Source: Spirochaetia bacterium
GTDB taxonomy: Bacteria; Spirochaetota; Spirochaetia; Treponematales; Treponemataceae
NCBI GenBank assembly: GCA_900770075.1
Contig: CAAGIZ010000146.1
Location: forward strand, 1 to 21,860
Direction of reading: 5' to 3'
DNA: 21,860 nt
The position numbers and the translations under genes are program-made. Shown here in pieces: positions 15,045 through 21,821 of the stretch (positions are counted from its first letter, which is position 1; every line of letters starts with the position of its first letter). The notes under the pieces are model-generated. The model worked only from the letters and a program-made list of their open reading frames with translations. It did not search any database and was not told where the DNA came from.

Positions 15045-15079
15045 CCCGAATTTCGGGTTTTAATTTTTTTTATTTCGGG
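15045..15079. promoter_or_regulatory. Palindrome and repeated half-site between divergent genes
   Basis: CCCGAATTTCGGG (15045-15057) is an inverted repeat with 5-bp arms, and its right half TTTCGGG recurs at 15073-15079, 22 bp (two helical turns) further on. It is a GC island in very AT-rich DNA between the divergent ABC and membrane-protein genes. It could be an operator; the T-run after it also gives it a terminator look on the plus strand. Low certainty. Confidence 0.3.
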
Positions 15080-15096
15080 TGGTTTTTTCAGCGCAC

Positions 15097-15125
15097 TTTA
15101 CTTTTGGCTTCAATCTAAATACATT
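15097..15125 (+). promoter_or_regulatory. Candidate promoter of the 583-residue membrane protein gene
   Basis: TTTACT (15097-15102), 17 nt, TACATT (15120-15125), then 6 nt to the ATG at 15132. Each hexamer matches consensus at four of six positions. The gene has no Shine-Dalgarno sequence, so a leaderless transcript would fit. Confidence 0.35.
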
Positions 15126-15131
15126 TATTTT

Positions 15132-16883
15132 ATGGAAAGTATTTTTTTTGACAAAGACAAGTTTTTTTTGAATTCATTTTTAAGAGAAGAAAATTTTGCA
15201 AGAACTGATCTGGAAAAACTCCTTACCGAAGAAGGCTTTATTGCAGAACAAAAAGAAGACGGAACAGTCACCCTTAAAAGCTGGCATTTTAGTTCCATAA
15301 AAATACTGGAAGACAAAACCGCAGCCTTTGAAGGAAGCCTTCCCGAAGGCTGTCAGCAAAACGCCCGGACGCTTTACTCCATTTTTGAAAATCCCAACGA
15401 AGGCAGCAGCAAAAAAATCATCGCCGCCCTGAACGCTTTGGACAAGATAATACAGGAGAAGATTCTCCATTGCGCTCCCAAGGAAGAAGAAAAAACGGTG
15501 CTTCCCGGAGCCCAAGGCATTATCGTCTGCTGCAGCCAGGGCGAAGATAAAACACAAGACACCACAAAAGTGCTGGTTCTTCCCGGAAACCTCTTTGAAA
15601 GGTGCGCAGAAAACTCCAGGGATTACGGAAAAATTCAGGGAATTTTCAACCACCGGGGGCTGGAGGGTCTGGAAGCAGCGGTCTTTACACGCTCAGCCCT
15701 TGCCTACCGGGCAGTAACGGGACAATACGCCTTTACCGAAGAAAATCTGGAAAAACGGCAGGCTGATTTTACAGATTCCAACTTTATCCCCGTTGAATAC
15801 CAGATTCCGGGAATAGAAAAAGGCCTTGCAGCCGCCATAGACGCAGGTCTTTGCGTAAAGCGCAAAAAGCGGCCAATTCCCGGAGAAAGACGCTTTACAG
15901 ACGAAAAATTCGAAAAGCTTCGAGCCCAGACTTTAAGCGAATCCTTAAAATTAAGTGCTTCCCAAGTCGAAGATTTTTTTGCCTCCGGTAAAGAAGCCTG
16001 CCAGACACAGGAATTTCAAAAAAGCCGGGAAGAATTCATAAAAAAACAGGCAAAGACCATAAAAGCCCGCCGTTTTTACAGAAGAAATTCAAAAAGAATC
16101 TGGGGCGGAGTTCTTGCCGTTATAGCAGCCCTTTACATCACATTCAGTTTTTCAAAGGAAAATCAGCGCCTTGCCACCAGCATGGGCCTTACTTCCGCCC
16201 AGACGGTGCAGACCCTCATGACGGCAATCCACAATGCAGACGTTACGGTCATTCAGGAAATTGCAAAAGGCAGGGGAGTAAAAGACCTGATACAGTCGGT
16301 TTCAGGTTTTTACGTTACAAACAAACAGCGGCTTGCTCAGGACGTAAAGGACGACACGCTCTCCCCGGCAGGCTGGCTCTTTTTCAAAGGAAAAACCGAA
16401 TTCTGGCAGTACGGAATTACAAACCTTTTCATAGACGAAAGCCCTGCCTCTGCCAGCTTTGACTATCCGAGAAGAAAAGACAAGAAACAGCCCCTTACGG
16501 AAGAAGACGGCCGTCTCTTAAAAAAAGGCGACACCCAAACCCACGAAGTGCGCTACGACCTGGTCTACAACGAAGGAGAATCCATACTCACGGTTCTTTC
16601 TGCCAGGGAAAAAATCAGCCTGGAATGGAACGGAAAGAGGTGGATCGTACGCTCCATAACTGGCACCGGAAAAACAGAGCGCAATTCCTACAGAGTAAAA
16701 ACCTACAGAACAGACTATCAGCAGGCCCTTGAACAGTCAGGGGAAGACATAAAAACCGCTGCCGAACTCCTGCGCCAAAAATACAGTTTTGCGCCGTCGG
16801 AGCTGGACTTACAGGATGCCGCTCCTCTTATTGTAAAAAAATTCAACAATTCTGACGCAAAAAAATTTCAATTGAACCGGTAA
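15132..16883 (+). CDS. Single-pass membrane protein with possible pseudokinase-like N-part and NTF2-like C-part
   Basis: No named gene recognised. The 583-residue protein has one membrane segment (WGGVLAVIAALYITFSF, about 324-340) preceded by a strongly basic stretch (KARRFYRRNSKR), so the first 320 residues should be cytoplasmic and the last 240 outside. In the cytoplasmic part, GIIVCCSQ...TKVLVLPGNLFER (129-157) and VFTRSALAYRAVTGQYAF (184-201) run in the order of a protein kinase's catalytic-loop region and its LGxxLYELLTGxxPF helix, but without HRD, DFG or a glycine loop; this is a weak resemblance. The outer part has TVQTLMTAIHNADVTVIQEIAKG (358-380) and a later strand pair (ILTVLSAREKISLEWNGKRWIVRSI), the pattern of an NTF2/SnoaL-like domain. 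It is alone on its strand, diverges from the ABC genes and is followed by repeat B3. No ribosome binding site precedes the ATG. Confidence 0.75.
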   Translation: MESIFFDKDKFFLNSFLREENFARTDLEKLLTEEGFIAEQKEDGTVTLKSWHFSSIKILEDKTAAFEGSLPEGCQQNARTLYSIFENPNEGSSKKIIAALNALDKIIQEKILHCAPKEEEKTVLPGAQGIIVCCSQGEDKTQDTTKVLVLPGNLFERCAENSRDYGKIQGIFNHRGLEGLEAAVFTRSALAYRAVTGQYAFTEENLEKRQADFTDSNFIPVEYQIPGIEKGLAAAIDAGLCVKRKKRPIPGERRFTDEKFEKLRAQTLSESLKLSASQVEDFFASGKEACQTQEFQKSREEFIKKQAKTIKARRFYRRNSKRIWGGVLAVIAALYITFSFSKENQRLATSMGLTSAQTVQTLMTAIHNADVTVIQEIAKGRGVKDLIQSVSGFYVTNKQRLAQDVKDDTLSPAGWLFFKGKTEFWQYGITNLFIDESPASASFDYPRRKDKKQPLTEEDGRLLKKGDTQTHEVRYDLVYNEGESILTVLSAREKISLEWNGKRWIVRSITGTGKTERNSYRVKTYRTDYQQALEQSGEDIKTAAELLRQKYSFAPSELDLQDAAPLIVKKFNNSDAKKFQLNR

Positions 16884-16956
16884 CCGCTGAACAAACAGAA
16901 AGTAAAGCCGGGGATGGAAAGGCGCGTACAGAAGACAGCATTTTTTTCTGCCAGCC

Positions 16957-17060
16957 CAGCCCGGATTGGAGCCCCGCCCCAAGGCGTTCCGAAACAAAGT
17001 GGAGGAATGAGCGGAAGCGAAGGGCGCAAAGCCGGTCGCGGTAAGAAGGCTTGCTCCGCA
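16957..17060 (-). repeat. Family B repeat, inverted copy B3
   Basis: Read on the minus strand it runs TTGCGGAGCAAGCC, then GACCGGCTTTGCGCCCTTCG, TTCCGCTCATTCC, a middle without a perfect hairpin, and finally GGGGCTCCAATCCGGGCTG. The order of blocks is that of B1 and B2, so it is a third copy in the opposite orientation. It lies between the membrane-protein gene and the carboxyltransferase promoter. The 73 bases from 16884 to 16956 hold nothing else I can name. Confidence 0.7.
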
Positions 17061-17068
17061 ATTTTAAA

Positions 17069-17117
17069 ATGACATTTTTCAATATTTTGTCATATTGACA
17101 TTTATCGCTAAAATGTC
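17069..17117. promoter_or_regulatory. Two adjacent inverted repeats over the carboxyltransferase promoter (candidate operator)
   Basis: GACATTT (17097-17103) and AAATGTC (17111-17117) form a perfect 7-bp inverted repeat with a 7-nt spacer that starts within the -35 TTGACA and fills most of the spacer region. Just upstream ATGACA (17069-17074) pairs with TGTCAT (17088-17093). GACATTT occurs as a direct repeat at 17071 and 17097, 26 bp apart. A dimeric repressor binding there would block RNA polymerase. No regulator gene lies nearby. Confidence 0.45.
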
Positions 17118-17124
17118 GTATTCT
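17095..17124 (+). promoter_or_regulatory. Promoter of the carboxyltransferase gene
   Basis: A perfect -35 TTGACA (17095-17100), an 18-nt spacer and TATTCT (17119-17124). Transcription would start near 17131 and give a leader of about 26 nt containing the GAGG ribosome binding site at 17145-17148. This is the best -35 in the window. Confidence 0.65.
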
Positions 17125-17156
17125 CGTAATAGAAATTAACCAAGCGAGGCATTAAA

Positions 17157-18680
17157 ATGGCTGAATACAATCTTGAAAAACAGCACACAAAAGGAAAACT
17201 TCACGCAATTGAAAGAATCAACCTTCTGTGCGACAAGGACAGTTTTGTAGAAATTTACGCAGACGCCCGGCACCAGTGCACAAGTTTCGGAATGGACAAA
17301 AAAGAAATTCCTTACGACGGCGTAATCACCGGCTTTGGAAAAGTTAATGGAAGAAAAGTAGCAGTTTATGCCCAGGATTTTACGGTACAGGGCGGTTCCC
17401 TTGGAAAAGTTCACGGTCAGAAAATTGCAGAAATAATCTCAAAGGCCATCGAGTGCCGCTGTCCTGTAATCGGACTTAACGATTCGGGCGGTGCACGCAT
17501 TCAGGAAGGTGTTGATGCCCTCTGCGGTTACGGCGACATCTTCCGTCAGAACGTACGTGCCAGCGGTGTAATCCCGCAGATTTCCGTAATTGCAGGTCCC
17601 TGTGCCGGAGGTGCGGTTTATTCACCGGGTCTTACAGACTTTATCTTTACAGTCGATAAAATTTCTGAGATGTACATCACAGGACCTAAGGTTGTAAAGC
17701 AGGTTATGTTCATGGACATAAGTTCCGAAGACCTGGGAGGAGCAGCCATCCACTCTCAAAAATCGGGAGTGGCCCACTACCGCTGCCAGAGCGAAGCAGA
17801 ATGTATCGAAAAAGTGCGCAAGCTTCTGGACTACATTCCTCACTGCTACGGCGACAAATCTCCGTTTGAACCAAAAGAAAAGAAAGCCCTCTTCGGTAAA
17901 AAAGCAGACTTCAAATACACAGAAAAAAAATCTGCCGAACTTCAGACAGTTCTGCCGGAAACAAGCAACAAGGGCTACGACATCCGGGAAGTAATAAAGC
18001 GCGTTGTGGACGACGACACTTTCTTTGAAGCAACTGAAGAATTTGCAGGAAACGCAGTTACAGGTTTTGCAAAAATCGAAGGAAAGACTGTGGGAATCGT
18101 TGCAAACAATCCGGGCAACCTGGGAGGAATCCTCAACTGCGACGCTTCGGACAAAATTGCACGCCACGTCCGCTACTGCGACGCCTACGACATTCCGCTG
18201 CTCACCTTTGTGGACGTACCGGGTTTTGTGCCGGGACCTCAGGAAGAACAGAAGGGTATCATCCGCCACGGTGCAAAAATTCTCTACGCCTATGCAGAAG
18301 CCTCGGTTCCAAAAGTTACAGTAATCACCCGCAAGGCCTACGGCGGAGCCTACATCGCAATGTGTTCAAAACATCTGGGAGCAGACTTTGTTTACGCCTG
18401 GCCAAAGGCAGAAATTGCCGTAATGGGTGCTGAAGGAGCCATCGGAATTCTCTATGCAAAAGAGATGAAAGACCCTAACAATGCCCAGCTCATTCAGGAA
18501 AAAAGCCAGGAATACCGGGACACTTTCATGACTCCGACAATTGCAGCCCAGAGAGGCTACATAAGTGCAGTAATCCAGCCGGAAGAAACACGTTCAAGAG
18601 TCGTAAAGAGCCTTGAAGTTCTGGAAGATAAGAACGTTTCCGACAAACCGCTCAAAAAGCACGGAAACATTCCTCTCTAA
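17157..18680 (+). CDS. Acyl-CoA carboxylase carboxyltransferase subunit (propionyl-CoA carboxylase beta / methylmalonyl-CoA decarboxylase alpha type)
   Basis: This is a biotin-dependent carboxyltransferase of 507 residues, the usual length. It starts with the family's KGKLHAIERINLLCDKDSFVE, then FGMDKKEIPYDGVITGFGKVNG and QDFTVQGGSLG. The two oxyanion-hole crotonase halves are visible: SGGARIQEG (109-117) with GPCAGGAVYSPG in the first and PGFVPGPQEEQKGIIRHGAK with AYGGAYIAM in the second, followed by AVMGAEGAIGIL. It moves a carboxyl group between biotin and an acyl-CoA, probably propionyl-/methylmalonyl-CoA. Whether it works in a carboxylase, a transcarboxylase or a sodium-pumping decarboxylase cannot be told: no biotin carrier, biotin carboxylase or membrane subunit lies in the window. 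The ATG has GAGG 8 nt upstream. It is monocistronic, with its own promoter, a palindromic operator candidate and a strong terminator. Confidence 0.92.
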   Translation: MAEYNLEKQHTKGKLHAIERINLLCDKDSFVEIYADARHQCTSFGMDKKEIPYDGVITGFGKVNGRKVAVYAQDFTVQGGSLGKVHGQKIAEIISKAIECRCPVIGLNDSGGARIQEGVDALCGYGDIFRQNVRASGVIPQISVIAGPCAGGAVYSPGLTDFIFTVDKISEMYITGPKVVKQVMFMDISSEDLGGAAIHSQKSGVAHYRCQSEAECIEKVRKLLDYIPHCYGDKSPFEPKEKKALFGKKADFKYTEKKSAELQTVLPETSNKGYDIREVIKRVVDDDTFFEATEEFAGNAVTGFAKIEGKTVGIVANNPGNLGGILNCDASDKIARHVRYCDAYDIPLLTFVDVPGFVPGPQEEQKGIIRHGAKILYAYAEASVPKVTVITRKAYGGAYIAMCSKHLGADFVYAWPKAEIAVMGAEGAIGILYAKEMKDPNNAQLIQEKSQEYRDTFMTPTIAAQRGYISAVIQPEETRSRVVKSLEVLEDKNVSDKPLKKHGNIPL

Positions 18681-18710
18681 TCCCGAAATTTAAAAAAATT
18701 TTCAAAAAAG

Positions 18711-18746
18711 ACGGCGGCTTTGGTTTTAAGGCTGCCGTTTTTTTTT
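18711..18746 (+). terminator. Rho-independent terminator of the carboxyltransferase gene
   Basis: ACGGCGGC (18711-18718) pairs with GCTGCCGT (18731-18738), eight pairs including one G-T, loop of 12 nt, followed by a run of nine T (18738-18746). It lies 30 nt after the stop codon and ends the gene as a single-gene transcript. Repeat B2 starts directly behind its T-run. Confidence 0.85.
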
Positions 18747-18747
18747 A

Positions 18748-18933
18748 TTTTTGGAGCGCAATTTCTGCCCGCAACCGGCTTTCCACCCTTCGCCGTCTTC
18801 CGCGGCTCATTGGGGCTGTCCAATAAATTTGCTGTTTATGGTCATTGAAGCTGTCGAAATGACCGGGCACACTGCATAGGTTTATTTTTTGGACAGCCCC
18901 AACTGCTTCGCAGGGGTTCCAATCCGGGCTGCA
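18748..18933 (+). repeat. Family B repeat, copy B2, carrying a 93-bp palindromic insert
   Basis: It opens with TTTTTGGAGCGCA and GCCCGCAACCGGCTTTCC, shares the TTCGCCGTCTTCCGCGGCTCAT block with B1, and ends with GGGGTTCCAATCCGGGCTGCA. Where B1 has its 34-bp hairpin, B2 has a 93-bp palindromic unit (18810-18902), followed by a small CTGC-TTC-GCAG hairpin. It sits directly after the T-run of the terminator. Together with the terminator and the aroC promoter it accounts for the 375-bp gap before aroC; 18934-18980 holds nothing else I can name. Confidence 0.75.
18810..18902. mobile_element. MITE-like palindromic unit with 14-bp terminal inverted repeats
   Basis: The ends are TTGGGGCTGTCCAA (18810-18823) and its exact reverse complement (18889-18902); a further TAAA matches on both sides if a 4-nt gap is allowed. 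An inner inverted repeat, GGTCATT/AATGACC, flanks GAAGCTGTCGA, so the whole can fold as a nested hairpin. It has no coding capacity. I see no convincing target-site duplication, so it may be an inserted MITE or simply a long hairpin module of the family B repeat. The inner GTCATT...CTGTCGAAATGAC pattern resembles REP-like repeats I recall from other bacteria, which needs a search. Confidence 0.5.
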
Positions 18934-18980
18934 TCCTGCCCTTCATAAAAATCCCCGGTACCGCCCTGCTGTCTCCCAAA

Positions 18981-19009
18981 TTGCTCAAAAAAACGAAATG
19001 TGGTATTCT
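18981..19009 (+). promoter_or_regulatory. aroC promoter
   Basis: TTGCTC (18981-18986), exactly 17 nt, TATTCT (19004-19009). The -35 matches at four of six positions. Transcription would start near 19016, leaving a leader of about 40 nt with a GGAG ribosome binding site 6 nt before the aroC ATG. Confidence 0.5.
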
Positions 19010-19055
19010 TGGACTGCCTTTCGAGGTTACCTTTCAAAAAAACACTGGAGAACTT

Positions 19056-20165
19056 ATGTCTGGAAATACCTTTGGAAAACTTTTTAAAATAACCACCTTC
19101 GGCGAAAGCCACGGAACGGCGCTGGGAGGCGTAATCGACGGTGTTCCAGCAGGCATAGAGATAGACCAGTCAAAAATTCAGGCGGCTTTAGACAGAAGGC
19201 GGCCGGGACAGAGCACTGGGGGGCAGTTCAACGCCTCCGTAACCGCCCGAAAAGAAGCCGACAAAATAGAAATTTTAAGCGGTATCTTTGAAGGCAAATC
19301 AGAAGGCACTTCCATAGGCTTTATTATCCGAAACGAAAGCCAGCACTCAAAAGACTATTCAAATTTGGCAGACACTTTCAGACCAGGGCATGCAGATTTG
19401 TCCTACTTTTTAAAATACGGTTTCCGGGATTACCGGGGTGGCGGCAGGAGTTCCGGCAGGGAAACTGCAGCCCGGGTTGCAGCAGGAGAAGTTGCAAGGC
19501 AGGTTCTTGAGCACTTCCTGCCGGAAATAAAGATTACAGCCTACACCCAGCGGGCTGCCGGCATAAGCATAACAAAGACAGATTTTTCCCAGATTGAACA
19601 GAACCCCCTGCGGGCCCCGGACAACGAAGCGGCTGCAAAAATGAACGAAAAAATCGAAGAACTGCGCAAAAACGGCGACTCTGCCGGCGGTATAATCGCA
19701 TGCAGGGTAACAGGGGTGCCGGCAGGTCTTGGAGAATGTGTTTTCGACAAACTGGATGCCCTTCTTGCCCATGCGGTTTTGAGCATAGGAGCGGTAAAAG
19801 GCATTGAATTCGGAGCGGGGTTTGAAGCCTGCGACCTTACCGGAAGCCAGAACAACGACCAGATGAGGGCTTCTAAAGACGGAAAAAAAGTAAATTTCCT
19901 TACAGACAATGCAGGGGGAATTCTCGGAGGCATTTCCTCCGGCAGCGACATCTTTTTCCGCGTTGCCGTAAAGCCGGTTCCTTCCATATTTAAAGACCAG
20001 AAAACCGTTTCTCTCTCTTCTGAAGGGAATTTTTCCGACACCGACCTTAAAATCGAAGGCCGCCACGATGTCTGCCTGTGCCCGCGGATTGTTCCCGTAA
20101 TCGAAGCCATGACAGCCGTCACCCTCTGCGATCTTTTCCTTCAGGACAAGGCTGTTCGCCCGTAA
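19056..20165 (+). CDS. aroC: Chorismate synthase
   Basis: This enzyme makes chorismate from EPSP, the last step of the shikimate pathway, with reduced FMN as cofactor. The 369-residue protein shows the family signature TFGESHG (14-20, catalytic H19), RRRPGQS (47-53), the second conserved histidine H112 in RPGHAD, the FMN/phosphate block YRGGGRSSGRETAARVAAGE (126-145), and the closing GRHDVCLCPRIVPVIEAMTAVTL. The ATG at 19056 is supported by GGAG 6 nt upstream and by the conserved N-terminus; the frame opens 75 nt earlier with a TTG, but that codon is part of the -35 box of the candidate promoter. The gene stands alone with its own promoter. aroB lies 17 kb away in the window and no other shikimate gene is present, so the pathway genes are scattered. 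Confidence 0.96.
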   Translation: MSGNTFGKLFKITTFGESHGTALGGVIDGVPAGIEIDQSKIQAALDRRRPGQSTGGQFNASVTARKEADKIEILSGIFEGKSEGTSIGFIIRNESQHSKDYSNLADTFRPGHADLSYFLKYGFRDYRGGGRSSGRETAARVAAGEVARQVLEHFLPEIKITAYTQRAAGISITKTDFSQIEQNPLRAPDNEAAAKMNEKIEELRKNGDSAGGIIACRVTGVPAGLGECVFDKLDALLAHAVLSIGAVKGIEFGAGFEACDLTGSQNNDQMRASKDGKKVNFLTDNAGGILGGISSGSDIFFRVAVKPVPSIFKDQKTVSLSSEGNFSDTDLKIEGRHDVCLCPRIVPVIEAMTAVTLCDLFLQDKAVRP

Positions 20166-20170
20166 AAATG

Positions 20171-20204
20171 CCCCTGCAGGCGTTTTTTTTCCGTGCTGAA
20201 GGGG
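20171..20204 (+). terminator. Possible terminator after aroC
   Basis: CCCCT (20171-20175) pairs with AGGGG (20200-20204), continued inward by CAG/CTG across one mismatch. The loop carries eight T, and ATTTTA follows the stem. On the opposite strand CATTTTTA follows. The stem is imperfect and the T-tract short, so this is a weak call. Confidence 0.3.
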
Positions 20205-20225
20205 ATTTTACAGTCAGTGGCTCCG

Positions 20226-20419
20226 CATTATAAAAAAATACTTAAAAACAGGGGCTACCGGTCGCGAATGTTCATTGCAAAACCGTGCTCTCAGCACTAC
20301 ACGCTGATTGCGGCATGGGAATTTATATAAATGGTGCTTGCGCACCATCCGCAATCAGGGTGTTTTTGCCTGCCCATTCGCTCCCTCTCGCCCCAATTTT
20401 TCGTTTAAAAATTATAATG
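20226..20419 (+). repeat. Dispersed structured repeat, family A, copy 2
   Basis: Second copy of the element at 580-776, same orientation, about 93% identical over the core. The long stem is CTGATTGCGG (20304-20313) with CCGCAATCAG (20349-20358), again flanked by ACAC/GTGT. Relative to copy 1, G663-C711 has become A20307-T20355, and two single changes add one base pair to the long stem and one to the inner hairpin (ATGGTGC/GCACCAT). The 66-codon frame seen in copy 1 is stopped here by TAA. It begins 60 nt after aroC and ends 30 bp upstream of the ychJ promoter, so it is not part of the ychJ leader. Confidence 0.85.
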
Positions 20420-20449
20420 CGGTAGCCATGACGACGAAAAACTGGAATA

Positions 20450-20479
20450 TCGACAGCCAGGGGCGGTTTTTGCTATAAT
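20450..20479 (+). promoter_or_regulatory. Strong promoter of the ychJ-rlmB pair
   Basis: TCGACA (20450-20455, five of six matches), 18 nt, and a perfect TATAAT (20474-20479) preceded by TGC, an extended -10. Transcription would start near 20486, giving a leader of about 50 nt with GGAG 8 nt before the ychJ ATG. Confidence 0.65.
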
Positions 20480-20536
20480 ATCCTTCCTTTATAAAATTTA
20501 TTTTTTTGCTGCGTTTTGCGGCAACGGAGATTTTAA

Positions 20537-21037
20537 ATGGCAGATAAAGATTTGTGCCCTTGCGGTTCTGGAAAAAACTACGGAGAATGTTGCGAACCGA
20601 TTATTAAAGGAAAGACAGACGCTCCTACTGCGGAAAGCCTTATGCGCGCCCGCTACACTTCTTACGTAAAGCACGAAATTGACTTTATTATCAATTCCTG
20701 CGAAGAAGGGGAAAAAATTGCGGAAATAGACCGGGAAGCCACAGAACAGTGGTCAAAGGAATCTACCTGGCACGGTCTTAAGATTTTAAATACCCAGAAA
20801 GGGCAGGAATCTGACGACGAAGGTCTTGTTGAATTTGAAGCAGCCTACACCGACAAGAACCACCTGAACGAAATCCACCACGAAAATGCCTACTTTAAAA
20901 AAGTAAACGGAAAGTGGCTCTACGAAGCCGGGGATGTAAAGCCTATGACGGTTGTCCGGGAAGGTAAAAAAATCGGACGGAACGATCCGTGTCCTTGTGG
21001 AAGCGGCAAAAAATACAAGAAGTGCTGCGGCCGTTAA
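20537..21037 (+). CDS. ychJ: YchJ-family protein with SEC-C motifs at both ends
   Basis: This 166-residue protein has a zinc-binding SEC-C motif at each end: CPCGSGKNYGECC (residues 7-19) and CPCGSGKKYKKCC near the C-terminus. The core between them (SLMRARYTSYVKHEIDFIINSC, STWHGLKILNTQKG, VEFEAAYTD, HENAYFKKVNGKWLYEAGD) matches the YchJ/UPF0225 family, which has an NTF2-like fold. The function is not established; SEC-C motifs elsewhere bind SecB or ribosomes, as in SecA. Cytoplasmic. The ATG has GGAG 8 nt upstream and a strong promoter. The rRNA methyltransferase gene begins one base after its stop codon, so the two are co-transcribed and probably translationally coupled. Confidence 0.92.
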   Translation: MADKDLCPCGSGKNYGECCEPIIKGKTDAPTAESLMRARYTSYVKHEIDFIINSCEEGEKIAEIDREATEQWSKESTWHGLKILNTQKGQESDDEGLVEFEAAYTDKNHLNEIHHENAYFKKVNGKWLYEAGDVKPMTVVREGKKIGRNDPCPCGSGKKYKKCCGR

Positions 21038-21038
21038 G

Positions 21039-21821
21039 ATGACTCAGATTATAACAGGTTTTCATGCAATTGAAGAAAAAGTCCGCCGGGCTTTAGAAAG
21101 CGGAAAAAACAGCGGACTTTCCATTCAGCTGGCAAAGACAGGCCCTCGGATTAAAAAAATTCTGGAGGCGGCAAAAAAGGCTGGAATTCCGGTGGTAAAC
21201 GCAGACAAAAATGCCCTGGATGCCCTTGTAAGGGGGTTGCCGGAAGGAGCCCGCGACCACCGTGGAATCGTTCTGGTTTTTGAAGGTGCTCCTGAAAAAC
21301 CTGAAAACGAAACGGATTTTGACGCCTGGGTTTGCGCTGCAAAAAAACAGGAAGGTCAGAGGCTGACGGTGATTGTTTTGGACAGCGTAACCGACCCCCA
21401 CAACACAGGCGCAATTTTGCGTTCCTGCGACCAGTTTGGTGCAAGCCTTGCGGTTATGCCGTCCCGCCACAGTGCCAGCGATTTTTCCGATAACGAGATA
21501 ATTGCCCGCTCTTCTGCCGGAGCCAGTGCCTATGTTCCGGTGAGCGTGGTTACAAACCTTGTGCGGGCAGTGCAGCAGCTGAAAGACGCTGGTTTTTGGG
21601 TTTACGGGGCAGATGCCGGAGGCGAAAGCGTTACGAAAATAAAGTTTCCGCCGAAGACCTGCATCGTTATGGGCAGCGAAGGCAAGGGAATTTCCAGGCT
21701 TCTGGAAGAACAGTGCGATTCCATTGTGTCCATACCTACCTGCGGAAAAATTGACAGTCTGAATGTTTCTGTGGCAGCGGGAGTCCTCCTGTACGAAACT
21801 TACAGACAGGCTTTGGTTTAG
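21039..21821 (+). CDS. TrmH-family (SpoU) RNA 2'-O-methyltransferase, RlmB-like
   Basis: The 260-residue protein has an N-terminal substrate-binding region beginning TQIITGFHAIEEKVRRAL (the GxHAV/I-E opening of RlmB-type enzymes), then a SPOUT knot domain with all three SpoU motifs: DSVTDPHNTGAILRSCDQFG (motif 1, with the conserved Asn and Arg), VMGSEGKGIS (motif 2) and IPTCGKIDSLNVSVAAGVLLYE (motif 3). It methylates the 2'-OH of a ribose in RNA with SAM; 23S rRNA position G2251 (RlmB) is the best guess, but other TrmH-family targets are possible, so no symbol is given. The frame is open upstream into ychJ, but the ATG at 21039 fits the family's start and sits one base after the ychJ stop, which implies coupling, since the ribosome binding site is weak. 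The last 39 bases of the window hold nothing I can name. Confidence 0.9.
   Translation: MTQIITGFHAIEEKVRRALESGKNSGLSIQLAKTGPRIKKILEAAKKAGIPVVNADKNALDALVRGLPEGARDHRGIVLVFEGAPEKPENETDFDAWVCAAKKQEGQRLTVIVLDSVTDPHNTGAILRSCDQFGASLAVMPSRHSASDFSDNEIIARSSAGASAYVPVSVVTNLVRAVQQLKDAGFWVYGADAGGESVTKIKFPPKTCIVMGSEGKGISRLLEEQCDSIVSIPTCGKIDSLNVSVAAGVLLYETYRQALV

Noticed and set aside
17622..18269. 215-codon antisense frame in the carboxyltransferase gene
   Set aside because: The plus-strand gene has full-length family motifs throughout; the antisense translation is low-complexity Val/Phe/Cys.
580..18933. Repeats A and B as integron attC sites or CRISPR repeats
   Set aside because: The copies are kilobases apart between housekeeping genes in both orientations, with no integrase or cas gene and no regular spacing.
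19410..20122. Antisense frames over aroC
   Set aside because: Shadows of a gene with intact chorismate synthase signatures from end to end.
20952..21038. 29-residue upstream extension of the rRNA methyltransferase inside ychJ
   Set aside because: This stretch encodes the second SEC-C motif of YchJ in another frame; the family's conserved N-terminus begins at the ATG at 21039.
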